Positions 55,547 through 64,000 of a stretch of DNA of 64,000 nt are shown here, in pieces. Under the pieces are notes generated by a model. The model saw only the letters and a program-made list of their open reading frames with translations. It did no database searches and had not been told where the DNA came from. Every line of letters starts with the position of its first letter. Position 1 is the first letter of the stretch. A program made the translations under genes and the position numbers. The stretch spans positions 1 to 64,000 of the forward strand of contig JAPWHL010000009.1 of the NCBI GenBank assembly GCA_027214255.1, in the 5' to 3' direction. The stretch comes from Roseovarius aestuarii (GTDB taxonomy: Bacteria; Pseudomonadota; Alphaproteobacteria; Rhodobacterales; Rhodobacteraceae).

Positions 55547-55813
55547 GCGGATTCGTCTCCGTTCAAAGATGTGACGCCGCCATGGGAAATGGCGACGCAA
55601 GTGGCAATGGGTTCTTCACCTTAGCGCGTTTCGCATCGGTTCATAGATGTATCCATGCACAGCAGTCCGTCCCGGTCGTGCGGTATCCAAACTTGATTTG
55701 GGTGGGGGTGCGATGACACTGAAGATGAAAACAATCTACAACTTGATGTGTTAAGGCGGCAGTAACGTCCGCCCTGCTACCTCTGACCTTGGGTGAGATA
55801 AATAGGTGGTGAG

Positions 55814-56647
55814 ATGAGCGCGCAAAACAATGTGGCGCCAGTCATCATCAAACGGAAAAAGGTCGTTGCAGGCGGTGGGCATCATGGCGGTGCCTGGAAG
55901 GTCGCGTATGCGGACTTCGTCACAGCGATGATGGCGTTTTTCCTGCTGATGTGGCTGTTGAACGCGACAACTGAAAAACAACGCAAAGGTTTGGCCGACT
56001 ATTTCAGCCCAACCGTCCCGATCCACCGGGTTTCGGGCGGAGGAATGGACAGTTTGAACGGCAATAGCTTTGCTTCCGAGGATGCGTTGCCCTTCGGCGG
56101 TGCAGGTGAATCGCAAAACAGGGCCACTGAATCCTATCAGGCCAGAGATGCGACCGGCGCAACTGCCGCCAATGATCAGGCGTTGGAAGATCTACAGCGC
56201 AAGATAGAAGACGCATTACAGGGCCGCACCGGCGAAAGCATGATTGCCCCTGAACTTCAGCGGCACATTATCACCCGTGTTACCGACGAGGGGTTGGTGG
56301 TGGAATTGTTCGACCTGCAAGATGCGGTGCTGTTCGAAGAGGGGCAGGATAAACCGACCGCACTGTTGATTGCGTTGGCCGATCTACTGGCTGAATTAGG
56401 CGCATTGGTTGAGAACCCGTTAGCAGTCGAGGGCCACATCCGCGCGGCACCGGTGATCGTAAAGGACAATCCGGTTTGGGATAGGTCCACGGATCGCGCC
56501 CTTGCTATGCGCGGCTTGCTGGTTAGCGAAGGACTGGACGAGGCGCGGATGCGCCGTGTCACAGGCCATGCCGATCGTGAGCCCGCGGTTCGCAACCCAA
56601 TGGCCGTACGCAACAATCGATTGGAAATCATTTTTCTAAGGACATAA
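55814..56647 (+). CDS. motB: Flagellar motor stator protein MotB
   Basis: 277 residues. A short cytoplasmic basic segment, then the single membrane helix with the proton-binding Asp in YADFVTAMMAFFLLMWLLN. A plug region and a C-terminal OmpA-like peptidoglycan-binding domain follow (about 145-275; LQDAVLFEEGQDKPT, VTGHADREPAVRNPMAVRNN). It anchors the stator to the wall. motA is not in the window. The ATG at 55814 follows a GGTGG site. It is followed by flgE 143 bases later. Confidence 0.88.
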   Translation: MSAQNNVAPVIIKRKKVVAGGGHHGGAWKVAYADFVTAMMAFFLLMWLLNATTEKQRKGLADYFSPTVPIHRVSGGGMDSLNGNSFASEDALPFGGAGESQNRATESYQARDATGATAANDQALEDLQRKIEDALQGRTGESMIAPELQRHIITRVTDEGLVVELFDLQDAVLFEEGQDKPTALLIALADLLAELGALVENPLAVEGHIRAAPVIVKDNPVWDRSTDRALAMRGLLVSEGLDEARMRRVTGHADREPAVRNPMAVRNNRLEIIFLRT

Positions 56648-56790
56648 ATCCGCGGTTGATCCGGCCTGATCGACGGGTGGCACAAGATCAATTTTGGGAA
56701 TGTCTCGCATTTTATCTGTTAGCGCGCTGTTAAACTGGAGGGCGTATGCCTGTCCCCTGACAACAGTCGGCGCAGCAGAAAGGCGTAACT

Positions 56791-58095
56791 ATGACAATTT
56801 CCTCTTCGATGAATGCGGGCGTGGCGGGGCTTAGCGCAAATGCCACGCGTCTGGCGACCATTTCAGACAACATAGCGAATTCGGCCACTTATGGTTACAA
56901 ACGGGTCGAAACTGATTTCCAATCAATGGTGATCAGTGGCACCGGTGGCGGTTATTCTGCGGGCGGCGTGCGGACCCTAACGACCCGTCTGATCGATCAG
57001 GGGGGATCGTTGCTGACGACATCCAACGCAACCGATTTGGCGGTGCGGGGACGGGGCATGTTACCCGTCGCCAAATCCAGCGAGGTGGCTTTGGGCAATG
57101 GCGAGAACCAGATGTTGTTGACCACGACGGGGTCGTTTCGCACCGACGCCGACGGCTTGCTCAAGACGGAAGGTGGCCTGGTTCTGCTGGGGTGGCCCGC
57201 AAATCCAGATGGGACTGTCTCGGAATTTCCGCGTGATACGTCGGATGGTCTGGAACCTGTGCGCATCAACGTCAGCCAAATGACGGGCGAGCCGACAACC
57301 AAGGTCAATCTGGGCCTTAACCTGCCGGCAACTGAAACCAACGCGGCGTCAGACGGCACCACACAACCACTGTCGGTGAAGTATTACGACAACCTTGGAA
57401 AATCCGAGACGATCTCGTTTGACTTCACCCCCACTATTCCCGGGGCAGGCGATTCGAATGAATGGACCATGACGATCAAGGACAGCGCACAAGGCGGGGC
57501 TGTCATTGGTGAGTATACATTGACGTTTGATGATTCGCGGGCGTCTGGCGGGACATTGATGAATGTGGCAACTGGCGGGGTTGGCGGGATCTATGACGCC
57601 GCTACAGGGTCAGTAATCATCAATGTCGCAGGTGGCCCGATGGAGATTAACATTGGCCGGTTGGGTACGTCTGATGGCCTGACACAACTGTCTGATAGCT
57701 TTGCACCTCTGTCGATTTCCAAGGACGGATCGCCGGTGGGCAACATGACCTCGGCCGAGGTGGATGAAAACGGGTTCGTTCATGCGTCGTTCGACACGGG
57801 AATCACGCGGATCATCTATCAGGTGCCACTGGTGGATTTGCCCAACTACAACGGCATGATCGCGCTAGATCAACAGACCTACATGCCTTCGCCCGAAAGT
57901 GGGCCTTTCTTCCTGTGGGATGCTGGGGACGGTCCGATTGGTGATGTTGTGTCCTATGCCCGCGAAGAAAGCGCGACAGATGTCGCCGGAGAATTGACGG
58001 ACATGATTCAGACGCAGCGCGCTTATTCGTCCAACGCGAAGGTGATCCAGACCGTTGATGAAATGCTGCAAGAAACGACCAACATCAAACGATAG
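56791..58095 (+). CDS. flgE: Flagellar hook protein FlgE
   Basis: 434 residues. The N-terminal rod/hook signature is MTISSSMNAGVAGLSANATR, SDNIANSATYGYKRVETDF. A central D1/D2 region includes FDFTPTIPGAGDSNEWTMTI. The C-terminal LTDMIQTQRAYSSNAKVIQT, DEMLQETTNI forms the coiled core. It polymerises into the hook outside the cell. An AGAAAGG site precedes the ATG. Confidence 0.92.
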   Translation: MTISSSMNAGVAGLSANATRLATISDNIANSATYGYKRVETDFQSMVISGTGGGYSAGGVRTLTTRLIDQGGSLLTTSNATDLAVRGRGMLPVAKSSEVALGNGENQMLLTTTGSFRTDADGLLKTEGGLVLLGWPANPDGTVSEFPRDTSDGLEPVRINVSQMTGEPTTKVNLGLNLPATETNAASDGTTQPLSVKYYDNLGKSETISFDFTPTIPGAGDSNEWTMTIKDSAQGGAVIGEYTLTFDDSRASGGTLMNVATGGVGGIYDAATGSVIINVAGGPMEINIGRLGTSDGLTQLSDSFAPLSISKDGSPVGNMTSAEVDENGFVHASFDTGITRIIYQVPLVDLPNYNGMIALDQQTYMPSPESGPFFLWDAGDGPIGDVVSYAREESATDVAGELTDMIQTQRAYSSNAKVIQTVDEMLQETTNIKR

Positions 58096-58163
58096 GCCAT
58101 GGCGCTTAATGCAGCGGGCGTGTTTGGGACGCCCGCGCCTCCCTTCCAATGAAAGGCACTCAG

Positions 58164-59609
58164 ATGAGTCTCTCTTCAGCCCTCAGCAATGCCCTCAGTG
58201 GTTTGACCGCAAATTCTCGCGCGGTCCGCGTCGTGGCGTCCAATCTGGCCAATCTGCAGACGGATGGATACGGGCGGCGCGATGTCACGCTGGCTTCAAA
58301 TCGCAATGGCGGCGTGCAGGTGACAGGTGTTGTCCGACACGTTGATCAGGCGGTCTTGGCCGATCTCAGGTCCGTGGGCAGTGATCTGGCCTATTCTGAA
58401 ACACGTGCGCAGTTTATGGAAAATTTTCAGATACAGCTGGGCACGCCTGATCAAGCCGGATCGCTTCCTGATCGGATTGCGGCGCTGGAGGCCAGTCTAG
58501 TCAACGCCGCCAGTCGCCCCGACGCAGAGGACCGACTTCATGCTGTTGCGCTGCGGGCGAATGATGTGACGGCGGGGCTCACCCGGTTGTCCGATAGCAT
58601 TCAATCGGCCCGCATGTCCGCAGAAGAAGGTATTGCGCAGGGGGTACGCACAATCAATTCAGCCCTCAATCAGGTCAGCGAATTGAACAGTCAAATTCTG
58701 GATGCACGCCTACGAGGCATTGAATCATCAACTCTTTTGGATCAACGCCAGCGGGTGATCGACACTATCTCGGAATACATCCCCGTGCGAGAAGTGCCGC
58801 GTGATAACGGGGCAGTGGCATTGATGACACCCGGTGGTGCAATGCTGGTTGATGGGGCTGCCGTGTCGTTTGCTTTCAGGAAAAGCAACGTGATAGCGCC
58901 CCATATGACGTTGGAAAGCGGCCTGTTGTCGGAAATTTCAATCAATGGCCGGGATGTCATTACCACAGGCGCGCGCAGCTCGATTTCCGGTGGCCGCCTG
59001 TCGGCATTGTTCGAAATACGCGATTCTCTGGCGGTAGACGCGCAGACGCAGGTTGATGCGATTGCGCGCGATTTGATCTCCCGGTTTCAAGATATAGGGG
59101 TTGATCCCTCACTCGCGGGTGGGGCGGCGGGCCTGTTCACCGATGGGGGTGCGGTTTTCGATATCGCAGATGAGGTGGGAATCGCGGGGCGTATTGAACT
59201 GAATGCTCTGGTCGACCCCGGGCAATCCGCTGAGTTTTGGCGATTGCGTGACGGTATGGCCGCCGCAACCAGTGGCCCCGAAGGCGATGCAACCCTTTTG
59301 AGGGCGATGTCAGATGCCCTGTCGGAACGGGGTACAATCGCCTCGGGCGGCTTGGCTGGCACGTCCGGTTCGATGGCCGAGCACTTAGGTGCGCTGGTTT
59401 CGCGGACGGCGCAGAATCAACTTGCCGAGGATCGATCCAGTAGTTTCACCGCCATGCGGCATTCCGAACTACAGGAGCGTTTGGCACTGGATGGCGTCGA
59501 TTCCGACGCTGAAACGCAGCGTTTGCTTTTGATAGAGCAGGCTTACAGCGCGAATGCACGTATGATCCAGACACTTGATGAAATGATGCAAACCCTGTTG
59601 AGGATTTAA
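58164..59609 (+). CDS. flgK: Flagellar hook-associated protein FlgK (HAP1)
   Basis: 481 residues from ATG 58164. N-terminal ALSNALSGLTANSRAVRVVA, SNLANLQTDGYGRRDVTL and C-terminal LLIEQAYSANARMIQTLDEM form the terminal coils common to axial proteins. It links hook to filament. An upstream in-frame ATG at 58149 is less likely because the AAAGG site lies right after it. Followed by flgL three bases downstream. Confidence 0.9.
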   Translation: MSLSSALSNALSGLTANSRAVRVVASNLANLQTDGYGRRDVTLASNRNGGVQVTGVVRHVDQAVLADLRSVGSDLAYSETRAQFMENFQIQLGTPDQAGSLPDRIAALEASLVNAASRPDAEDRLHAVALRANDVTAGLTRLSDSIQSARMSAEEGIAQGVRTINSALNQVSELNSQILDARLRGIESSTLLDQRQRVIDTISEYIPVREVPRDNGAVALMTPGGAMLVDGAAVSFAFRKSNVIAPHMTLESGLLSEISINGRDVITTGARSSISGGRLSALFEIRDSLAVDAQTQVDAIARDLISRFQDIGVDPSLAGGAAGLFTDGGAVFDIADEVGIAGRIELNALVDPGQSAEFWRLRDGMAAATSGPEGDATLLRAMSDALSERGTIASGGLAGTSGSMAEHLGALVSRTAQNQLAEDRSSSFTAMRHSELQERLALDGVDSDAETQRLLLIEQAYSANARMIQTLDEMMQTLLRI

Positions 59610-59612
59610 TCC

Positions 59613-60620
59613 ATGAATTTTACAGCCATCGGAGACCTTGCTCAATCCATCGCCATGCGCCGCCAAAGCAGCAGTTTGCAAAGCCGTCTGTCCCAATTGA
59701 CCCAAGAGTTAACAACAGGTCAGGCGGTTGATGTGTCGCGCCATTTACAGGGCGGGTTTCATCATTTGGCGGATATCGAGAACCAGTTAACGTTGAATGT
59801 CAGCTACAAATCCGCCGCGTCCGAGGCTGGGTTGTTTACCAATGCGATGCAGGTTGCGTTGGAGCAGGTGCAAACGCAATTAAGCGATTTGTCAGGTGAT
59901 GTTATGTTGGCGGCGCATAGTTCTGGATCGGCCGAACTTCAGGCCACCGCAGGAAAGGCCCGCGCAGCGCTTAACTCGATTGTTGCGGCGATGAACACGG
60001 AAGTTGCAGGCCGCCCGTTGTTTTCAGGTACTGACCTGAGAAATGCCCCCTTGCGAGACGCTGACGTTTTGCTGGATGCCGCGCGAACTGCCATTGCTGC
60101 AGCGCCGGATACGGCTGCTGCCGATGCGGTGCTGGAAACGTTTTTTATGACATCCGGGGCAGGGTTTGACGCGTTGATCTATAAGGGTGGGACGCAGGAT
60201 ATGTCACCATATCGGTTGGCCGCCGACGAGGATGTGACGCTGGCGATCCGTGCTGATGATCCAGTTATTCGCGCGGCGTTGAAGGATACTGTGATGGCGG
60301 CCTTGGCGGATGACGCCACATTGGCGATGGACGCCAGCAATCGCCGGGGCCTTATAGAGCGTGCAAGTTCGGGGTTGCTGCAACAGATCGATGGGGTGAC
60401 GGGGCTGCGTGCCAAACTTGGTTTTGCCGAAGAGCGAATCGAACAGATCGCCAGCCGCACTGCTGCTGAAACAACCAGTTTGCAAATGGCGCGAACCAGT
60501 CTGTTAGAAGTCGATCCATACGAAACCGCCGGCGCATTGGAAGAAACGCAGCTGCGCCTAGAGACGCTCTATACTATCACTGCGCGTACCTCGCGCCTTA
60601 ATCTGGTGAACTTCCTATGA
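59613..60620 (+). CDS. flgL: Flagellar hook-filament junction protein FlgL (HAP3)
   Basis: 335 residues. The N-terminal FTAIGDLAQSIAMRRQSSSL, QSRLSQLTQELTTGQAVDVS, and the C-terminal TSLLEVDPYETAGALEETQL, RLETLYTITARTSRLNLVNF match the flagellin-like termini. It forms the second junction layer between hook and filament. GAGG precedes the ATG, and the stop overlaps the flgI start. Confidence 0.88.
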   Translation: MNFTAIGDLAQSIAMRRQSSSLQSRLSQLTQELTTGQAVDVSRHLQGGFHHLADIENQLTLNVSYKSAASEAGLFTNAMQVALEQVQTQLSDLSGDVMLAAHSSGSAELQATAGKARAALNSIVAAMNTEVAGRPLFSGTDLRNAPLRDADVLLDAARTAIAAAPDTAAADAVLETFFMTSGAGFDALIYKGGTQDMSPYRLAADEDVTLAIRADDPVIRAALKDTVMAALADDATLAMDASNRRGLIERASSGLLQQIDGVTGLRAKLGFAEERIEQIASRTAAETTSLQMARTSLLEVDPYETAGALEETQLRLETLYTITARTSRLNLVNFL

Positions 60621-61732
60621 TCGCTATGATGCGTTTTCTCGGAGTCGCCGCGATGTTGTGCGTCGCCACCCTGACCTCGGCTATGGCAAGTCAGATTCGT
60701 ATTAAGGATCTTGTTGAATTTGATGGGGTGCGCGGGAATGATCTGGTTGGATATGGTCTGGTCGTGGGGTTGAATGGTACGGGTGACGGGTTGCGCAATG
60801 CACCGTTCACCGAAGAAATCATGAGCAATATCCTTGAGCGGTTGGGTGTTAACGTCGCCGGAGAGCAATTTCGCCCTAAAAATGTTGCGGCAGTGTTCGT
60901 AACGGCCAGCTTGCCGCCCTTTTCCCGAGCTGGCGGGCAAATAGACGTCACGGTGTCGGCGATTGGCGATGCACAAAGCCTATTGGGGGGGACGTTGGTC
61001 ATGACGCCTCTGAATGCCGCTGATGGTCAGATTTATGCGGTAGCGCAGGGGACCATCATCGCCGGTGGCGCAGTTGCCGAAGGGGATGGTGCGAAGGTGA
61101 CCCAAGGAGTGCCGACCGCCGGGGTTATCCCGTCGGGGGCACGGGTCGAACGTGAGATCGCGTTTGAGCTGGGCGCGCTTGACTCGCTTCGTCTTGCCCT
61201 CCGAGAGCCCGATTTTACGACGGCCGGACGGATCGAGACGGCGATTAATCGAAACTTTGGCCGTTCGGTCGCCGTTATGCTGGACAGCGGCACAGTGCGT
61301 CTTGATATTTCCGGAACACGCATGGCTTCACCCGCACATGCCTTGGCCCGGATTGAAAACTTGTTGGTCCAACCGGAACGCAAGGCGCGTGTGGTGGTTG
61401 ATCAACGGTCGGGCACAATCGTTATGGGGCAGGATGTTCGGATCAGCAGGATCGCGGTTTCACAAGGCAATCTGACGCTGCGTGTGAAAGAGGCCCCGTT
61501 GGCCGTGCAGCCCAACCCATTTGCTCAGGCTGAAACAGTGGTTGTGCCGCGTACCGAAGTAGATATCGACGAAGAGCCGGGCATCGGTTTGGCCGAAGTG
61601 CCGCCGGGTACGACCTTGGCCGAGGTGATCGCAGGATTAAATGCATTAGGGGTCGCACCGCGGGACATGATCGATATTCTCAAAAGTATAAAAGCCGCAG
61701 GCGCACTGCATGCCGAATTCGTTGTGCGTTGA
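60617..61732 (+). CDS. flgI: Flagellar P-ring protein FlgI
   Basis: 371 residues. Signal peptide (about 1-25, SAMA-SQIR), then RIKDLVEFDGVRGNDLVGYG, LVVGLNGTGDGLRNAPFTEE, NVAAVFVTASLPPFSRAGGQ, and the C-terminal LAEVIAGLNALGVAPRDMID, LKSIKAAGALHAEFVVR. It builds the peptidoglycan-level bushing of the rod. Overlaps flgL by four bases; last gene of the motB-flgEKLI block. Confidence 0.95.
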   Translation: MIAMMRFLGVAAMLCVATLTSAMASQIRIKDLVEFDGVRGNDLVGYGLVVGLNGTGDGLRNAPFTEEIMSNILERLGVNVAGEQFRPKNVAAVFVTASLPPFSRAGGQIDVTVSAIGDAQSLLGGTLVMTPLNAADGQIYAVAQGTIIAGGAVAEGDGAKVTQGVPTAGVIPSGARVEREIAFELGALDSLRLALREPDFTTAGRIETAINRNFGRSVAVMLDSGTVRLDISGTRMASPAHALARIENLLVQPERKARVVVDQRSGTIVMGQDVRISRIAVSQGNLTLRVKEAPLAVQPNPFAQAETVVVPRTEVDIDEEPGIGLAEVPPGTTLAEVIAGLNALGVAPRDMIDILKSIKAAGALHAEFVVR

Positions 61733-62160
61733 TGTGATCAATGAGGTCGCGCGACAGACGTAGGTGTGCAGGGATGATGACTGCGCGACTTTGGGGGCAA
61801 ACCCATTGAAAAAGTGACTCGATTTGGCGGGGCTTTTCGTTTGAAACAAACATGAGAGGAACCGGGTAAAAAGCGCAGCATGTCATGTAGGGCATGACGC
61901 TCATTTGCGTTGATCAAGCGCCCCGCATTCATGGCTTCCTGTGCCGCGTTAAAAGATGGCGAGTACATCGACCTTCGCAACCCATTGCAGACTTGCCTGC
62001 CTCAACATGGCTTTGGCCGTTCGCCGGGCGAATCCGTGCCAACACTGAACACCGAATATTGATTGAGATGAGCGCATGGCGTGGCCTGAAAGATGGCTTT
62101 GCGCATCGTTTTGACGCGTCTCCTGGGATGCCAGAATTGCCCACCATTGGGGGCAGGGCG
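61733..62160. other. Intergenic region between flgI and pstS
   Basis: About 430 bases without a supported gene. A minus-strand frame of 80 codons (61738-61980, containing ANERHALHDMLRFLPG) is the only slightly protein-like one; it lacks a clear ribosome site and ends in basic low-complexity sequence. Several small hairpins are possible. No T-run terminator after flgI was found. Confidence 0.4.
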
Positions 62161-62180
62161 GGTGTCATAAAAGTGTAATA
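62161..62180 (+). promoter_or_regulatory. PhoB-type Pho box upstream of pstS
   Basis: GGTGTCATAAAAGTGTAATA has two direct TGTCAT-like half-sites 11 bases apart with an AAAA spacer, close to the CTGTCATAAATCTGTCAC consensus. It lies about 87 bases before pstS, suggesting activation at low phosphate. Confidence 0.75.
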
Positions 62181-62266
62181 AAACTTTAACATTAGCATCA
62201 CAGTAGATTGTTAGACCGCGCCTAGTGGTCGGCTGCTTCGGCCCGCAAAGTTTATTAGGAGATACT

Positions 62267-63304
62267 ATGTCCACTCTAAAGTTTTCCGTGTCGGCGCTGG
62301 CTTTGGTTGCCGTGTCCGCCACCGCTGCTGCCGCACGTGACGAAATTCGCATCGTTGGATCGTCCACCGTATTCCCTTACACTCAAGCGGTTGCCGAGCA
62401 GTTCGCGAACAATACAGGCGCCCCGTCGCCCATCGTCGAGTCCACCGGGACAGGCGGCGGCATGAAAATTTTCTGCGGCGGTATCGGCGAACAACATCCC
62501 GACATCACCGGCGCGTCGCGCGCGATGAAAGCGTCGGAATACGAGCTGTGCCAAACAAATGGCGTGACCGATGTTTCCGAAGCGTTGATCGGCTTTGACG
62601 GTCTGTCGATGGCGATTTCGCGCGGCAATGATTTTGCATGGGATCTGTCGCTGGGCGAAATCTATCTGGCGCTGGGTGCACAGGTGCCGGTGGACGGAAA
62701 ATGGGCGGACAACCCATATACCACATGGGATCAGATCAACCCTGACCTGCCTGCCGTCGAAATCCTGGCCTATGGCCCTCCGCCCACATCGGGCACGCGC
62801 GATGCATGGGTCGAGCTGGCCATGCACGCAGGCTGTGAGGAGCTGGAATTCGTCGAGGCAGGTGGTTTTGACGGCAAATGGGTCAAGGAAAACTGCTCGC
62901 GTATGCGTACTGACGGGCCGTTTGTCGAAGCGGGCGAAAATGACAACCTGATCGTTCAGCGCCTTGAGGCCGACAAGAACGCAGTGGGCATCTTTGGTTA
63001 TTCCTTCCTTTATGAAAACCTCGACAAGCTGAAAGGCGTTATGATCGAGGGCGTCGAGCCGAAGATGGAAACGATTGCCGACAAATCCTACCCTGTGTCG
63101 CGTCCCCTGTACTTTTACGTCAAGAACGCACACCGCGGCGTGATCCCCAACCTGAACGAATTCATCGAAGAATACATGTCGGATGATGCGTTGGAAGCGG
63201 GCGGTTATTTGGCCGAGCGCGGTCTGGTTGCTCTGGCTGACGACCGTCGGATGGAACTGCAGGATGCAGTGCTGGAAGGCAAAGCGATGATGGCGCCCAA
63301 GTAA
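62267..63304 (+). CDS. pstS: Phosphate-binding protein PstS
   Basis: 345 residues. Signal peptide 1-23 (TAAAA-RDE). Phosphate-site blocks are IRIVGSSTVFPYTQAVAEQF, STGTGGGMKIFCGGIGEQHP, DITGASRAMKASEYELC and GPPPTSGTRDAWVELAMH. It captures inorganic phosphate in the periplasm for PstCAB. Two Cys pairs may form disulfides. TTAGGAGA precedes the ATG. A Pho box lies upstream, and a strong terminator-like hairpin separates it from pstC, so the binding protein can be made in excess. Confidence 0.95.
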   Translation: MSTLKFSVSALALVAVSATAAAARDEIRIVGSSTVFPYTQAVAEQFANNTGAPSPIVESTGTGGGMKIFCGGIGEQHPDITGASRAMKASEYELCQTNGVTDVSEALIGFDGLSMAISRGNDFAWDLSLGEIYLALGAQVPVDGKWADNPYTTWDQINPDLPAVEILAYGPPPTSGTRDAWVELAMHAGCEELEFVEAGGFDGKWVKENCSRMRTDGPFVEAGENDNLIVQRLEADKNAVGIFGYSFLYENLDKLKGVMIEGVEPKMETIADKSYPVSRPLYFYVKNAHRGVIPNLNEFIEEYMSDDALEAGGYLAERGLVALADDRRMELQDAVLEGKAMMAPK

Positions 63305-63325
63305 GGCCCTGCATCGGATCGAAAA

Positions 63326-63358
63326 CCCGGAGCGTCCCGACGCTCCGGGCGTTTTTTT
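63326..63358 (+). terminator. Hairpin between pstS and pstC
   Basis: An 11-pair perfect stem, CCCGGAGCGTC and GACGCTCCGGG, with a 2-base spacer and then GCGTTTTTTT. It is a textbook intrinsic terminator and probably acts as an attenuator, allowing partial read-through to pstC. Confidence 0.85.
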
Positions 63359-63373
63359 GGAAAGTTCAGGCCC

Positions 63374-64000
63374 ATGACCACGCTTCCTTTTCTATTGCTT
63401 ATATTGGCCGTTATCGTTGGATATGTACTTAACCGCGTTGCGGCTAAGACGATCCGAGATGGCGGAAACAGGCTCCATTCCATGACATCCTATCATGGGA
63501 TGTTTTCGGCTTTGTTGATCCTTGTACCCGTTCTGACATTTATCCTGCTGTGGCTGGTTCTGCGTGGACCGGTCATTGACGGCATGGTGATGGGTGGTTT
63601 GCCAGATGGTGTTCTGGTTGATCTGGATTCGGGTGGTGTTCAGCTGGTCCTGGCCGAGATCAAATCGGTATCACGTGGGCAGGTGTTCGGAACGCCGGAG
63701 GATTGGAAAATCGCCGCTGCGGACCGGTTTGTTATCCTTCACCAGCGAGCTGATTGGCTATTGATTGCGGCAGTTGCTGCGATCTCGCTGCTTTTGATGG
63801 GATTCGCACGGTCGCGCGTGACGGCAGATTTCCGTGCCCGTCAGGGTGTCGAGGGGATCGTGTCTGGCTTGATGATCTTTTGTTCGACCGTGGCGATCTT
63901 CACCACCATCGGTATCATTGTCTCGCTGACTTATGAAACGTTTCGGTTTCTGGAAGCGGTCCCGCTGACCGATTTCCTGTTTGGAGTGAATTGGGAGCCA
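63374..64000 (+). CDS. pstC: Phosphate ABC transporter permease PstC, N-terminal part (runs off window)
   Basis: 209 codons are visible with no stop. The first membrane helix is near residues 2-20 (FLLLILAVIVGYVLNRVAAK), then MTSYHGMFSALLILVPVL, a periplasmic stretch, and IVSGLMIFCSTVAIFTTIGI-IVSLTYETFRF leading to LTDFLFGVNWEP. The last part marks the start of the PstC permease core. The extra N-terminal helices are the long alphaproteobacterial form. AGTTCAGG precedes the ATG at 63374; pstS lies upstream. Confidence 0.88.
   Translation, partial: MTTLPFLLLILAVIVGYVLNRVAAKTIRDGGNRLHSMTSYHGMFSALLILVPVLTFILLWLVLRGPVIDGMVMGGLPDGVLVDLDSGGVQLVLAEIKSVSRGQVFGTPEDWKIAAADRFVILHQRADWLLIAAVAAISLLLMGFARSRVTADFRARQGVEGIVSGLMIFCSTVAIFTTIGIIVSLTYETFRFLEAVPLTDFLFGVNWEP

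Noticed and set aside
61738-61980. Small minus-strand frame of 80 codons between flgI and pstS
   Set aside because: No clear ribosome site and a low-complexity basic tail. Kept only as a remark in the intergenic entry.
1-64000. CRISPR arrays, rRNA or tRNA genes
   Set aside because: No regularly spaced direct repeats and no cloverleaf or rRNA-like sequence were noticed on reading. A dedicated tRNA scan was not possible.

Overview
The window looks like a chromosomal segment of a marine alphaproteobacterium of the Rhodobacteraceae (Roseobacter group). The pointers are the osmolyte and sulfonate genes (BCCT and ProU-type betaine uptake, CuyA/CuyZ/HpsN-like proteins, an MttB-family methyltransferase, a dimethylglycine-dehydrogenase-like oxidase), the block rsmB - heparinase-like - purH - lspA - DUF3035 lipoprotein - two M16 peptidases, and the flagellar order motB-flgE-flgK-flgL-flgI. 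This assignment rests on recalled gene order and protein families; no search was run.

Layout. 1-3050: damaged accessory DNA. The tail of one IS3-family transposase abuts a broken IS3 orfA that carries a hairpin insert. Next come a BCCT transporter, a multiply disrupted UspA pseudogene and an integrase-like scrap. 3082-5400: a zinc-stress operon (zinT, COG0523 GTPase, DUF6525) behind a Zur-type palindrome. 5642-18583: a catabolic island for a small nitrogen- and sulfur-containing osmolyte. The minus-strand operon is FAD/GcvT oxidase - GlxA-type regulator - L-cysteate sulfo-lyase (CuyA) - HisD/HpsN-like dehydrogenase - CuyZ-like sulfite exporter. The plus strand carries an MttB-family methyltransferase and a betaine-type ABC transporter, with a LysR regulator between them. 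18823-22156: a second zinc locus resembling Vibrio ZrgA (His-rich periplasmic protein, ABC ATPase, FtsX-like permease, DUF3299), again behind a Zur-type palindrome. 22410-25394: a VOC protein, a GMC dehydrogenase with a Tat-exported small subunit, and a ribbon-helix-helix protein.

25604-28895: a three-gene signalling operon made of a cysteine-free periplasmic molybdopterin-fold protein, a PAS histidine kinase and a REC-LuxR regulator. 29240-32025: an unrecognised membrane protein and a secreted von Willebrand A protein with an essentially perfect 264-bp tandem duplication. 32048-41045: housekeeping genes (SDHAF4 homologue, rsmB, heparinase-like, purH, lspA, lipoprotein, active/inactive M16 pair). 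41145-46564: a branched-chain-amino-acid-type ABC operon with a HAD type II hydrolase embedded in it. 46654-55546: a polytopic membrane protein, an RND efflux pump with its adaptor, a GMC alcohol dehydrogenase and a zinc alcohol dehydrogenase. 55814-61732: flagellar genes. 62161-64000: a Pho box, pstS and the start of pstC, which runs off the window.

The most interesting region is 5642-18583. A HisD-type enzyme oxidises an amino alcohol to an amino acid. If its substrate were cysteinolate (the sulfonate analogue of histidinol) its product would be cysteate, the substrate of CuyA, and the released sulfite could leave through CuyZ. The adjacent N-demethylation-type enzymes and betaine transporter suggest that the imported compound may be N-methylated. 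This pathway is an inference from gene content.
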